A program made the translations under genes and the position numbers. A stretch of 64,000 nt of DNA from Lactobacillus sp. ESL0791. Its GTDB lineage: Bacteria; Bacillota; Bacilli; Lactobacillales; Lactobacillaceae. The stretch spans positions 806,001 through 870,000 of the forward strand of contig NZ_JAQTHU010000001.1 in the NCBI RefSeq assembly GCF_029433255.1. The letters are read 5' to 3'. Below, piece after piece: positions 37,505 through 46,647 of the stretch (position 1 is its first letter; each line of letters opens with the position of its first letter). The notes under the pieces are model-generated. The model was not told where the DNA came from and did no database searches. It was given only the letters and a program-made list of their open reading frames with translations.

Positions 37505-39082
37505 ATGGCATTTCAATTTAATAATTCAGGTCAGCAGTCAGCATTTGAAGATAATTCTAAAATTCCGACGGTTAAGCAGTTTCAGCCCCAATTTTTGCAG
37601 AAGGCTATCGCTAATCAGGTAAGACTAAATTATCAAACAATTGCGGTGACACAGGCAATTAATGAACGAGGTAAAAAAATTCCCTTGGCACAGTTGCCGG
37701 TCCTGACCAAAGGGACAACACTGGTTTTGGATTTGGGCCAGTATTATGTTGGGCATTTTAGGCTGCAATTTACAACTGCTGGTTCATACCCTGATGCCCC
37801 AGCTTTAGTTAATTTACGCTACTGCGAAACGCAAGCGGAATTAACTTGTTCGGCTGCTTATCAAGGCTGGTTGCCTGAGGGCTGGATTCAGGAAGAAACG
37901 GTGAAAATAACAGATTTTCCTGCTACTTTTACTGCCAAAGACCGAACAGCTTGCCGTTATCTTAAATTAACGGTAATTGCAACTTCTGAAAAATATGGTT
38001 TACGACTAAAGAAGTGCGATTTTAGGGCGCAAACAGCAGCCGATTTTAAATTACCGGAAGAAAAAGCTGATAAGGATTTACAGTTAATGCGAATCGACCA
38101 GTTGGCGCAAATAACGCTGCAGAACTGTATGCAAGGGGTATTTGAAGATGGGCCAAAACGTGATCGGCGTCTATGGCTTGGTGATTTTCGCATTCAGTCC
38201 TTGTGTGCCAGTGATCTGCAAACGGATTTTGCCATTATCAAACATTGCTTGTACTTATTTGCTGGTACGCAAACGTCTGCGGGCAATATTGCCGCTGATA
38301 TTTTTGCTTATCCGCGTTTGGTGCCGGATGACCTGTTTATGTTGGATTATAATTTGCTTTTTGTTGACACACTGGCTAATTATTACCGGGCAACAGCAGA
38401 TCGTGCAACTTTAAATGAGCTTTATCCCGTTGCTGAGAAAACAATTATGTTTGTGGCTGACAGGGCACCCAGCGGCGAGATTCCGGCCTGGCTTGTGCAA
38501 ACAGCATTTTTGGATTGGCTGCCGGATGGGATTAAAATAGACCGCCAAGCAGCATTACAGGGCGTTTATCTTTATGCCTTGAAGCAGCTGCGGTCATTAG
38601 CCAGCACCTTGGAGGTTGACACTGTCAATATTACGGCATTGATTAAGCAGCAGGAAGACTTGATCAAAAGTAAGTACTATGATGCAAGCAAGCGGTTATT
38701 TGTTAGTGGTCCCGATAAACAGGCTAGTTGGTGGAGTCAAATTTGGTTGACCAGGGCTGATGCTCTGGGAAAAGATGTCAGTAAACAGGTACTTGACACT
38801 GCTATACGCACGCTTAAATTAGATGTATTTATGACGCCTTATGCGTATGGGGAATTATGCTTATCTTTGTGTGAGCATGGCCTAAAAGAGAATGCTTTAA
38901 AATTGATTCGTGATTACTGGGGTAAGATGCTTGCCGATGGTGCGGAAACTTCATGGGAAGTCTTTAATCCGCAAAAGCCGAATTATTCGCCGTATGGCGT
39001 TAACAGTCAGTTGGTTTTAAGCCATTGTCATGGCTGGGGCAGCTGGCCAACATATCTGTTAAGGCATTTTTTAAGAGATTAA
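37505..39082 (+). CDS. GH78-like glycoside hydrolase (alpha-L-rhamnosidase fold)
   Basis: The 525-residue protein has a small N-terminal beta domain followed by a six-hairpin barrel. The EDGPKRDRRLWLGDFRIQ segment (about residues 212-230) corresponds to the GH78 motif around the general acid, and ETSWEVFNPQ and SHCHGWGSWPTYLL fit the C-terminal part of the catalytic barrel. There is no signal peptide, so it acts in the cytosol on imported small glycosides. The start is only two bases from the pnuC stop and has a weak ribosome site, suggesting coupling. Substrate is unassigned; lengths of GH78 enzymes are often larger. Confidence 0.72.
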   Translation: MAFQFNNSGQQSAFEDNSKIPTVKQFQPQFLQKAIANQVRLNYQTIAVTQAINERGKKIPLAQLPVLTKGTTLVLDLGQYYVGHFRLQFTTAGSYPDAPALVNLRYCETQAELTCSAAYQGWLPEGWIQEETVKITDFPATFTAKDRTACRYLKLTVIATSEKYGLRLKKCDFRAQTAADFKLPEEKADKDLQLMRIDQLAQITLQNCMQGVFEDGPKRDRRLWLGDFRIQSLCASDLQTDFAIIKHCLYLFAGTQTSAGNIAADIFAYPRLVPDDLFMLDYNLLFVDTLANYYRATADRATLNELYPVAEKTIMFVADRAPSGEIPAWLVQTAFLDWLPDGIKIDRQAALQGVYLYALKQLRSLASTLEVDTVNITALIKQQEDLIKSKYYDASKRLFVSGPDKQASWWSQIWLTRADALGKDVSKQVLDTAIRTLKLDVFMTPYAYGELCLSLCEHGLKENALKLIRDYWGKMLADGAETSWEVFNPQKPNYSPYGVNSQLVLSHCHGWGSWPTYLLRHFLRD

Positions 39083-39098
39083 ATACAGGATATGAGTG

Positions 39099-39129
39099 AA
39101 AAGTCGCTGTGAAAACAGGGACTTTTTTA
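39099..39129 (+). terminator. Terminator after the GH78-like gene
   Basis: AAAGTCGCTGT pairs with ACAGGGACTTT (one mismatch pair tolerated) around GAAA, followed by T run. Confidence 0.78.
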
Positions 39130-39173
39130 TTTTAAAGAAATGTATGATTTGGGGTTGCATAATTGTAGAGTCG

Positions 39174-39213
39174 AAAAAAGACCAACTGTTTTTAACACAA
39201 TTGGTCTTTTTTA
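39174..39213. terminator. Bidirectional terminator ahead of the amidohydrolase pair's 3' end
   Basis: AAAAAAGACCAA and TTGGTCTTTTTT face each other across 15 bases. The flanking A and T runs serve the minus-strand amidohydrolase operon and any residual plus-strand transcription. Confidence 0.8.
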
Positions 39214-39231
39214 AACTAATATATAAAAATA

Positions 39232-40416
39232 TTAATATGCACGTTTGCCTTTCTTGTAAACGGCCTTATCTTCTTGGGCAACTGCCTTAACATTAGCCAG
39301 TGGATCTTCATCCAAAACAAGGAAGTCGGCATATTTGCCTTCTGCTAAGGTTCCGTATTCGTCATCAATCTTCATCAATTTAGCTGAGTTAACGCTCGTT
39401 CTCAAAGCTTCATAATTTGTAAAGCCTTGTTCTGCCAATAATTGTAATTCAATTGGCGTCATCGAAAAGTCATTAAACGGTGTTCCGGCATCGGTTCCCA
39501 GGGTGATTTTGACACCGCGCTCTTTAGCGTGGGTGATGTTCTTACGTAGGTCGCCGAGAGCATCGGTGGCTTTCTTGATTTCCCAGTCAGGCACTTTTCC
39601 TTCAGCGTAGGTTGGGAAAGCCCAGTCAGCAACAACCGTTGGTGTCAAATAAGTGCCTTGTTTCAGCATTAAATCAATTTCTTCATCGTTAACGTAGAAT
39701 CCGTGTTCAATTGAATCAACGCCCGCTTTAATTGCATTCATAATTCCAGGATTTCCTTCGGCATGTGCTGCAACAATTAAGCCTTTATGGTGTGCTTCTT
39801 CAACAGCAGCGTGAATTTCTGCGACGCTTAATTGCGGATCGGTCATAAAGTCATTTTTAGTCATGACCCCACCAGTTGCCATCACCTTAATTGATTTGGC
39901 ACCCTTCTTTAAGCCCTGACGAACGGCTTTGCGCATTTCATCAGGTGAGTCTACCAAATGACCAAAGTTCGGCATGTCGCCGTGGCCGCCGGTCATGGAA
40001 TAAGGCCGACCTGATGGCATGACTTCAGGCACTTTAGTAATTTTACCTTCATCAATCATGTGGGCAATTGTGATATCAACGTCATATGTACTGCCGCATT
40101 CACGGACGTAGGTTACTCCTGATTTCAGCATTGTGTGCAAATTTTTCAGTGAATTTACAGTTGTGCGGACAACATCGGTAGCAGTGCCGCCAGTAGGATC
40201 ATCTGGATCCATGATCATGTGGTCGTGGCAGTTAATTAGTCCCGGCATAACATATTTGTTAGCCAAGTCAACGGTTTGGTCAGCTGCAGGAGCGGAGCCG
40301 GTGCCCATCTCAGTAATTTTACCCGTTTCATCATCAACTACAAAGTAACTGTTTGCTTGAATTTTTTCTTGTTCGCCATCATAAAGATTGCCATTTTTAT
40401 ATACTGTTTTTGTCAT
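39232..40416 (-). CDS. Metal-dependent amidohydrolase, paralogue B
   Basis: The 394-residue protein belongs to the amidohydrolase superfamily (imidazolonepropionase/Xaa-Pro or Xaa-Arg dipeptidase branch). All metal ligands are visible: CHDHMIMDP (HxH, about residue 62), the lysine to be carboxylated in KSIKVMATGG, histidines in VAAHAEG and SIEHGFYV, and the aspartate in TLGTDAGTP. No signal peptide. It lies downstream of, and is clearly related to, the gene at 40439. Substrate, perhaps an N-acyl amino acid or dipeptide, is not determinable. Confidence 0.83.
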   Translation of the reverse strand: MTKTVYKNGNLYDGEQEKIQANSYFVVDDETGKITEMGTGSAPAADQTVDLANKYVMPGLINCHDHMIMDPDDPTGGTATDVVRTTVNSLKNLHTMLKSGVTYVRECGSTYDVDITIAHMIDEGKITKVPEVMPSGRPYSMTGGHGDMPNFGHLVDSPDEMRKAVRQGLKKGAKSIKVMATGGVMTKNDFMTDPQLSVAEIHAAVEEAHHKGLIVAAHAEGNPGIMNAIKAGVDSIEHGFYVNDEEIDLMLKQGTYLTPTVVADWAFPTYAEGKVPDWEIKKATDALGDLRKNITHAKERGVKITLGTDAGTPFNDFSMTPIELQLLAEQGFTNYEALRTSVNSAKLMKIDDEYGTLAEGKYADFLVLDEDPLANVKAVAQEDKAVYKKGKRAY

Positions 40417-40438
40417 TTTTTGTCTCCTTATTATGTTT

Positions 40439-41635
40439 TTATTTTACTAATTGTCCGTTTTGGTAGACTTGCTTATCTTCTTGGGCAACGGCTTTAATAT
40501 TTGTCAGCGGGTTTTCTTTTAAAACCAAAAAGTTCGCTTTCTTGCCTTCTGTCAGTGTTCCCAGATCAGGACGCTGAAGCAATTCAGCAGCATATTTAGT
40601 GGCCCCCAAAACTGCTTGAAGCGGTGTAGCGCCGGCTTCAACGAGTAGCTGCATTTCTGTAGTTGTACCATTGTCAAAGCGGTTAAATGGGGTACCAGCA
40701 TCAGTACCGACAACAATTCTGACACCCTTCTTGATAGCTTTGCCAATATTCTTAAAGAAAATATCTTTAACTTCAACATCCTTTTTAATCATGTAATCAG
40801 GAATTGAACCCTTTGGGGCATCAAAGATACATTGACAAGCATTCAAGGTTGGCACTAGGCAAGTTCCTTGTTTGATCATTAGATCCATCTGATCTTCATC
40901 GACAAAAATGCCGTGTTCAATTGAATCAACACCGGCTTCAAGCGATAACTGAATGCCGCGGTTTCCCTGAGCATGTGAAGCGACCGTCATATGTTTTGAG
41001 TGCGCTTCGGCCACTGCCGTATTTAATTCCTCGGCAGTAAGTTCAGTATCATCGACACGGTCGTTGGGTGACATTACTCCGCCTGTAGCCATGACTTTGA
41101 TATTTTTGGCGCCGTGCTTAAACTCTTCGCGCACTGCTTGCCGCATGTCACTGGCACAAGTTGTCAAATGGCCCCAAACTTCTTTGCCGTCGTCTCCTTC
41201 AGGAAAATCGCCGTGGCCGCCAAGAATGGTCATTGGTCTGCCGGAAGGAACAATTTCGGGACCGACAACTCTGCCTTGCTGCATTAGCTTCATTAATTTA
41301 ACATCAGTATCGAAAACTGCTCCACAGTCACGAATGGTGGTGACCCCATTATGAAGCAAGATCTGCAAATTCTTTATTGCGTTGACGGTAGCTTCTGTCT
41401 CAGAAAGATAGGCTGTGCGGTTATCCATTGGATCCATCATTACATGTGTGTGTGCGTTAATCAGTCCTGGAATCACGTATTGCCCCTGCAAGTTTACCGT
41501 TTGGTCGGCTTTGGGTGCTGGGCCTTTGCCGCTAGCTCCAATATGGCCGTTATCATCAACTAATAGCCAAGCATCAGTTTGCATTTCCTCATTAGCTGCA
41601 TCAAATAAATTACAATTTTCGTATAAAGTAGACAT
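40439..41635 (-). CDS. Metal-dependent amidohydrolase, paralogue A
   Basis: This 398-residue protein is the first gene of the minus-strand pair. Metal ligands are in NAHTHVMMDP, KNIKVMATGG, VASHAQG, SIEHGIFV and VVGTDAGTP. It matches paralogue B over its whole length; the pair arose by duplication and is separated by 22 bases. The divergent gene at 41794 encodes a putative transporter, so an import-and-hydrolysis unit is likely. An AAGGAGG ribosome site precedes the ATG. Confidence 0.83.
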   Translation of the reverse strand: MSTLYENCNLFDAANEEMQTDAWLLVDDNGHIGASGKGPAPKADQTVNLQGQYVIPGLINAHTHVMMDPMDNRTAYLSETEATVNAIKNLQILLHNGVTTIRDCGAVFDTDVKLMKLMQQGRVVGPEIVPSGRPMTILGGHGDFPEGDDGKEVWGHLTTCASDMRQAVREEFKHGAKNIKVMATGGVMSPNDRVDDTELTAEELNTAVAEAHSKHMTVASHAQGNRGIQLSLEAGVDSIEHGIFVDEDQMDLMIKQGTCLVPTLNACQCIFDAPKGSIPDYMIKKDVEVKDIFFKNIGKAIKKGVRIVVGTDAGTPFNRFDNGTTTEMQLLVEAGATPLQAVLGATKYAAELLQRPDLGTLTEGKKANFLVLKENPLTNIKAVAQEDKQVYQNGQLVK

Positions 41636-41793
41636 ATTTCCTCCTTGATTATATTTGTTTTTAATTTACAAATTTTATTTTAATACTATGTTTAAATTTT
41701 AACAACATTTTCTAAAAAATTTGTTGATAAATTTTAAAATATATTTTATAATCAATTTCATGAATTTTTAATTTAGAGGAGTGATAGTTTATT

Positions 41794-43014
41794 ATGATGA
41801 GTGCAATAAAAGCAGCAATTGATCCAACGATTTCCTTTGCGGTTGTAATGTTGTTCATTATGATTGGTGAGTGGGTATCATCGGCAACAAATGCTTATGT
41901 TCCATCTGTCTTTGTTACGGCAGTCTTGTTTGCAGTGTGTTACTGGACAATTGATTTTTGGAAAATTATTCCTAGAGATCTGGTGGCCAAAGCATCGTTT
42001 GGACCAGATTTCGCAAATATCTGTATTTCACTGTTGCTTGTTCACTTAGGAACGTTGATGAACCTAAAGGAACTGATTCAGCAATGGAAAGCCGTGTGTA
42101 TTTCCCTCTTGGGAGTAGCGGGAACGATGATTTTAACCTTAACAATTGGTACTAAAATCTTTGACTGGCACACAGTTATTGCCGCTGTGCCGCCACTAAC
42201 TGGTGGTCTTGTTTCTGCATTGCTGATGACAAATGGCTTAAAGGCAGCAGGAATTACTTCATTAGTTGCGCTGCCGATTGCAATGTTTGTCATGCACTCA
42301 GTAGTTGGGTATCCTCTGACTGCTTGGATGCTGAAGCGTGAGGGGCGCCGTGTTGTCGGTGAATACCATAAAGGCAATATCAAGGCGCCGGTATCGGTTG
42401 AAGAAGCAAATAAAGCTAATAAGAAGAGCAAGTTTACTCTGCCTAAGCAATACCATACAGCAGCTTTTATCCTGTTTAAAGTTGGTATTGTTGCACTTTT
42501 AGCTAATCTGTTTTCAGTTTTTCTAAAATTAATTCATTTTGATTTGAATGCTAATGTTATTTGTTTAATCTTTGGTGTTATTGCACACCAAATGGGTTTT
42601 CTGGAAGATAGTGCTTTAAATAAGGCAAATGTCTTTCAATGGTTAATGTATGGTTTACTTGCATACATTTTCTCGCAGTTAAGTATTACGACACCAGAAA
42701 TTATTGGTAAGGTATTTGTCCAAATTGTTGTCCTGATGTTACTTGGAATTTTAGGGATGTTCATTGCTTCCGCACTTTTGGCTAAACCGTTTGGTATGAG
42801 TCCAGAAATGGCTTTTGCTTGTTCACTGACAGCTCTGTTCGGCTTCCCGGCTGACTACATTTTGACAACTGAAATTTGCCATAATGTTGCTAAGGACAAG
42901 GACGAAGAAGCAGTTTTGGTTGATCAGATTCTACCTAAGATGCTGGTAGGCGGTTTCGCAACGGTTTCAGTTGCATCGGTTATCATTGCATCTGTCTTCC
43001 TGAAATTAATCTAA
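41794..43014 (+). CDS. Putative GltS-like (ESS-type) membrane transporter
   Basis: The 406-residue protein has about eleven membrane helices in two halves around a central hydrophilic loop (residues about 195-225). PPLTGGLVSALLMTNGLKAAG in the first half and ALFGFPADYILTTEICHNVA in the second resemble the reentrant, glycine-rich segments of GltS-type sodium/glutamate symporters, but the match is loose. It is divergent from two amidohydrolases, which suggests it imports their substrate. Two ATGs are adjacent; GAGGAG lies 12 or 15 bases before them. Substrate unknown. Confidence 0.62.
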   Translation: MMSAIKAAIDPTISFAVVMLFIMIGEWVSSATNAYVPSVFVTAVLFAVCYWTIDFWKIIPRDLVAKASFGPDFANICISLLLVHLGTLMNLKELIQQWKAVCISLLGVAGTMILTLTIGTKIFDWHTVIAAVPPLTGGLVSALLMTNGLKAAGITSLVALPIAMFVMHSVVGYPLTAWMLKREGRRVVGEYHKGNIKAPVSVEEANKANKKSKFTLPKQYHTAAFILFKVGIVALLANLFSVFLKLIHFDLNANVICLIFGVIAHQMGFLEDSALNKANVFQWLMYGLLAYIFSQLSITTPEIIGKVFVQIVVLMLLGILGMFIASALLAKPFGMSPEMAFACSLTALFGFPADYILTTEICHNVAKDKDEEAVLVDQILPKMLVGGFATVSVASVIIASVFLKLI

Positions 43015-43219
43015 GGATTAGAAAAATTTAATACTATTTTTATTTAAAGACCGTTTTTTTACATAATTGTGAAAGGGCGGTTTTTTAAGTGGAATGAATC
43101 TTTGGACTTTAAGTACAAGTTTTTGATAATTTCACTATAATAAAAAAATTCAAGTCTTGGATTGCAATAAATTTTGTTGCATGATTGAACTAACGAAAAT
43201 GCGAAGGGAAGAAATTTAG

Positions 43220-44110
43220 ATGACATCCACATTTCTGCTGATTATTTTTGCGACTGCTTCGTCCTTGTCGCGGGGAATTATTTCGGTCATTGACCGTTAT
43301 CAAATGGGTTACCGCCAACAAAGCTCAATTGATGTAAATTTCTTGAACAATATTTTTAGTTCAATTTTGGTAACGATTTTCCTCGTTTACTTGTTGCATC
43401 GCTATCATGGGCCCCAGATAAGCAGCAGTTACATAATTAAAGTCATTTTGTACGCCTTGCTGGCACAGATGGTCGCTTATGGTTATAGTTATGTTTATAA
43501 AAAAGTATCGATCATGCAGTCGATCGTTTTAAGCAAACTGACAGATTTATTCATTCCGCTGGCGATTTTTTTGACAATGGGATATTTCAGCTGCAAGTCA
43601 TATCTGGTATCAATTCTTTCCACGATTATTGTAGTTATTTACATTATTTTCAAGCAGCGGCACGACCATTTAAACTTAAAAACGCTGCTGACCACTTTTG
43701 CGGTTATTGCACCCTTGCTGATTTTGCAGGCGGCCTTTTCACCATTTTTGACTAAAGGAATTATTTCGCCGCTTGACCTTGTTTTCTTCACGATTGCGAC
43801 CATATATTTGCGTTGCTTAATTACCTTAGTTACTTTTTGGTATAAAAATCGCACCTTTAAACTTCGCGGCGCAAAAATTTCCGGGCAGGTAATTCTGATT
43901 TACGGTTCACGCGCCGTTTTAACGTTAGTGGCGCAGATAACTTATACCTTAGCCACATCATCACCAAATTCCAGCATTGCTTGGGTCTTTTTAAATATGA
44001 CATCGCTATATAGTGTAGTTTTTGGCAGCTTCATGCTGAAGGAAAAAGTCAAAGTGGCGGATATTTTGTTGATTATTTGTATTTTTGGCTTGGCATTGAT
44101 TGCTAAATAA
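43220..44110 (+). CDS. DMT-superfamily (EamA-like) transporter
   Basis: The 296-residue protein has ten predicted membrane helices in two five-helix repeats, with SIAWVFLNMTSLYSVVFGSFMLKEKVKVADILL at the end, the typical EamA C-terminal hairpin. Such proteins export or import metabolites; nothing here shows which. AAGGGAAGAAA is the ribosome site. It stands alone, 205 bases after the previous gene, whose end shows only a weak hairpin. Confidence 0.75.
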   Translation: MTSTFLLIIFATASSLSRGIISVIDRYQMGYRQQSSIDVNFLNNIFSSILVTIFLVYLLHRYHGPQISSSYIIKVILYALLAQMVAYGYSYVYKKVSIMQSIVLSKLTDLFIPLAIFLTMGYFSCKSYLVSILSTIIVVIYIIFKQRHDHLNLKTLLTTFAVIAPLLILQAAFSPFLTKGIISPLDLVFFTIATIYLRCLITLVTFWYKNRTFKLRGAKISGQVILIYGSRAVLTLVAQITYTLATSSPNSSIAWVFLNMTSLYSVVFGSFMLKEKVKVADILLIICIFGLALIAK

Positions 44111-44198
44111 CTATTTGATAAATGATGAAAATAAGGTTATGGTACAATGAAATTAAATTACATCAGTTTGCAAATTTATCAAAGTTAGGAGGAACGAA

Positions 44199-44390
44199 AT
44201 GACAATTGGTGAAACCTTAAAATTTTTCAGACTGAGTCAAGGCAAAAGTAAAAAAGACTGGGTCGACAATATTATTACCGCCTCATATTACGGTAAAATT
44301 GAAAGTAATCTTCACCAGATTAGGATGGATGTTTTTCTTGAACTTTTACAGCGTAATCATATTTCCACTATAGAATTCTTCAAAAGGTAA
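44199..44390 (+). pseudogene. Truncated Rgg/MutR-like regulator, N-terminal DNA-binding part only
   Basis: The 63 residues begin MTIGETLKFFRLSQGKSKKDW and match the N-terminal helix-turn-helix of Rgg/GadR/MutR regulators, which normally have about 285 residues with a peptide-binding TPR domain. Here the frame stops right after the helix-turn-helix, and the next 300 bases show no recognisable remainder before the IS110 element. AGGAGG before the ATG is intact, so a short DNA-binding fragment may still be made. It is probably a relic. Confidence 0.6.
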
Positions 44391-44544
44391 GTTACAGCAA
44401 TCGGTGTACACAGAAAAACAGGGTAAGACTATTATCAAAAAAATTAAATATTGGGGGTTTAAAGCAGAAAGATATTATTGATCTTCCCCTACTTATTGCC
44501 CCTATTTTGTAGTGCTTTTTTCTACCCAAAGTCAAGTATATCAA
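44391..44544. other. Gene-less interval between the truncated regulator and the IS110 element
   Basis: No open frame with a ribosome site is present. The stretch is AT-rich, with short runs such as GGGGG and two CCCCT repeats. It may be decayed regulator sequence. Confidence 0.4.
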
Positions 44545-45986
44545 GGACCTAATTAATATTTTGAACAAAAATGTTTCAAACTTGACTTAATTATCAATAT
44601 TTTTGATGAATAAAGTGTAAACCAAATAAGCTTAGGTCAATTGCATTTTTGAACTAGGCTGTTATAGTTATCTTGTGACCAACTGATTTTAGTTAAAGCC
44701 CTATTATTTTTTGACTACACTATAATCATATAATTGGTCATGCACAATCAAATAGTAGACAGTCCTGGTCAGTTTGTGGACTGCTGCGATGGCGATCTTC
44801 TTAAAGTTTTTACTTTGAGAAGATCGTTTTTTCTGCTCATAATAATTTGTAATGTGACAGGGTTCAGAATACCTTACTGAATCCATTTGCCCAATTACGC
44901 GATAGAGAATCTTACGACCAATGGGATTGCCTCGTTTACTAATATGATCAGTTAGTTCCATTTCACCTGACTGATAATGGCGCAAGTCTAAACCGACAAA
45001 GGCATTTAAAGCATTGGGATTGCGGAATCGTCTAATGTCGCCTAATTCGCCTAGCAGTCTTACCGCCGTAATTTCAGAAATTCCAGGAATACTTTCAAGA
45101 ATCTTTAAATCATGATTAGGTAATTGGTTAGCCAAGTCAGACATTCTTTGAATGATTTCCTTGCGCTGTCTAAATAAAACCATTAATCGTTGAGCATAAT
45201 ACCTAGCTTCTTCTACTTCAAAAGCCGTTTTGGCAACTGCCGGATAGGATTTATCAGCCAGTTTAAGTAATTTAGTTGCTAACCTATCAGCTCGTTGTTT
45301 ACCGATACCATGAAAGTTTAACAGGCACTGCATAACACCCTCATAGCCTAAGTTCTTAACAACTTGTGGATGAGTGAAAGTTTGAACATAGCGCCAATAA
45401 TTCAGGCCATCAGGGTGGCAGATTAATGACTCTAGTTCGGGAAAGGTAAACTGCAATACACGGTGTAAACGATTTTTGGCTGCAATTAAATCATGAGTTA
45501 ATTGCTCATAAAAACGACTCATTGCACTTAATTGTTGGTAATTAGAATCTTGTAAATAAGTTGGTGCGCGGTGATAAATGAATTGTGAGTAAGCTAAGTC
45601 ACGGGCATCGTGCTGATCGGTTTTACTTTTTCTGAATTGATTTAACTGCAGCTTGGCTTTCAGCGGATTAAGCATGGTATAGCGATAATGATGCTGGTTA
45701 AGAAAAGTCTGCAATCTGCAGGAATAAACACCTGTCGCTTCAAAAACGATTTGCGGTTGTTCTTTAAAGAAAGATATTTCAGCCAACAATTGCTTAAAAC
45801 CAATGGCATCATTGGAGATATTAAACTGCTTAATAATTTGCTTATTGAGCATCATGCAAACAGCAGATTTATGACTGCTAACATCAATTCCAACAACTAC
45901 TAAGTTATTCATCCTGAAAGACCTCCTACTAATTTGATCGTGCAGGGAGAAGTTAAAAGCTGGATCAAGTTAAACTGGACCTAATT
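44545..45986 (-). mobile_element. IS110-family insertion sequence, provisional limits
   Basis: A DEDD-type transposase gene is flanked by non-coding ends. The ten-base sequence GGACCTAATT occurs on both sides (44545-44554 and 45977-45986), 1432 bases apart, and is proposed as the boundary repeat, since IS110 elements have no classical terminal inverted repeats. The 150-base segment after the transposase stop can fold: TTGACTTAA with TTAGGTCAA, enclosing ATCAA/TTGAT. This could be the bridge RNA of an IS1111-like arrangement. Limits are a hypothesis. Confidence 0.5.
44704..45912 (-). CDS. IS110-family transposase
   Basis: The 402-residue protein has an N-terminal DEDD RuvC-like domain starting VVGIDVSSHKSAVCMM, with further acidic residues in FEATGVYS and KTDQHDARDLAYS, and a C-terminal Transposase_20 domain containing LESIPGISEITAVRLLGELGDIRRF and the serine-containing ISKRGNPIGRK segment. 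IS110 transposases act with a bridge RNA encoded in the element. The frame is intact, so the element may be active. GTAGGAGGTC precedes the ATG. GC is higher than in the surrounding AT-rich region. Confidence 0.93.
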   Translation of the reverse strand: MNNLVVVGIDVSSHKSAVCMMLNKQIIKQFNISNDAIGFKQLLAEISFFKEQPQIVFEATGVYSCRLQTFLNQHHYRYTMLNPLKAKLQLNQFRKSKTDQHDARDLAYSQFIYHRAPTYLQDSNYQQLSAMSRFYEQLTHDLIAAKNRLHRVLQFTFPELESLICHPDGLNYWRYVQTFTHPQVVKNLGYEGVMQCLLNFHGIGKQRADRLATKLLKLADKSYPAVAKTAFEVEEARYYAQRLMVLFRQRKEIIQRMSDLANQLPNHDLKILESIPGISEITAVRLLGELGDIRRFRNPNALNAFVGLDLRHYQSGEMELTDHISKRGNPIGRKILYRVIGQMDSVRYSEPCHITNYYEQKKRSSQSKNFKKIAIAAVHKLTRTVYYLIVHDQLYDYSVVKK

Positions 45987-46141
45987 TTCTAAACCGGACA
46001 TCAAGTGCCAACATACTACGAAGAGATTTTAGTTTAAATGATGAAGTTGTCAGTTTGTGTGAGGGCGTCAAGCAACTTATTAGTGCAAGCGTCAAAAAGT
46101 GCTAGGGCATATTAACTTCAACCCTGCTTCAATTTTAAAAC

Positions 46142-46190
46142 AAAGAAAAAGCAGTGAATCAATATTCCGTCGAATATCGACCCACTACTA
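46142..46190 (-). terminator. Terminator of the 80-residue hypothetical gene (minus strand)
   Basis: On the minus strand AGTGGGTCGATATTC pairs with GAATATTGATTCACT (15 pairs, three G-U) over a four-base loop, followed by GCTTTTTC. It also bounds the IS110 element on this side. Confidence 0.78.
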
Positions 46191-46214
46191 GGTTAGTATG
46201 TTTGTTTGTTTGCT

Positions 46215-46457
46215 CTAATTTATATCTTTGCTATATTCATTCCAAAATTGATTAAGGCCTTGCATGTCTATTACGCTAATAAAATCATTGCTGATGTTAC
46301 CTTCATTCCACCTATCTTCTACCAACAATTCAAATGCGGCTTTTGTTAGTGGCGTGGGCAATTGACGATTGCTGAAACGCCATATTTTTTCATCATCAAC
46401 AGTAGTAATGCGTGTAAAACCTTGACCATTTTCAATAACTATTCTTTTTTCTTCCAT
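46215..46457 (-). CDS. Hypothetical protein, 80 residues
   Basis: The protein starts MEEKRIVIENGQGFTRITTV and has mixed beta/alpha character with many W and F residues (KIWRFSNRQLP, WNEGNISNDF, LNQFWNEYS). No family is recognised. The ATG at 46457 has AAAGGAAG seven bases upstream; the longer frame to 46529 has no ribosome site. A good terminator follows. It lies downstream of the CPBP protease on the same strand but is separated by that gene's own terminator. Confidence 0.55.
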   Translation of the reverse strand: MEEKRIVIENGQGFTRITTVDDEKIWRFSNRQLPTPLTKAAFELLVEDRWNEGNISNDFISVIDMQGLNQFWNEYSKDIN

Positions 46458-46546
46458 GAGTAAACTTCCTTTCGTTTCTCTATCCTTTACATAGTATATT
46501 ATGCCATTATGAGCATAAATAGTAAGCATTAATAGCGTTTTGGCAA

Positions 46547-46571
46547 TAAAAAAGGCGACCAGTTAGTCGCC
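46547..46571 (-). terminator. Terminator after the CPBP protease gene (minus strand)
   Basis: On the minus strand GGCGAC and GTCGCC form a stem with a six-base loop followed by six T. It lies 77 bases past the present CPBP stop but only 18 past the stop in the alternative frame. Confidence 0.8.
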
Positions 46572-46647
46572 AATTACTTATTTGTTTTTCTAATTTTCTG
46601 ACTGCGGTTCAAGTTCTTGTAGCAATTCCTTAACTGCTTTAACATCG

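Noticed and set aside
39096..39290. 64-codon frame after the GH78-like gene
   Set aside because: It spans two terminators and the 3' end of the opposite-strand amidohydrolase.
43030..43086. Terminator after the GltS-like gene
   Set aside because: Only a four-base ACCG/CGGT stem could be drawn with a long loop, too weak to list as a feature.
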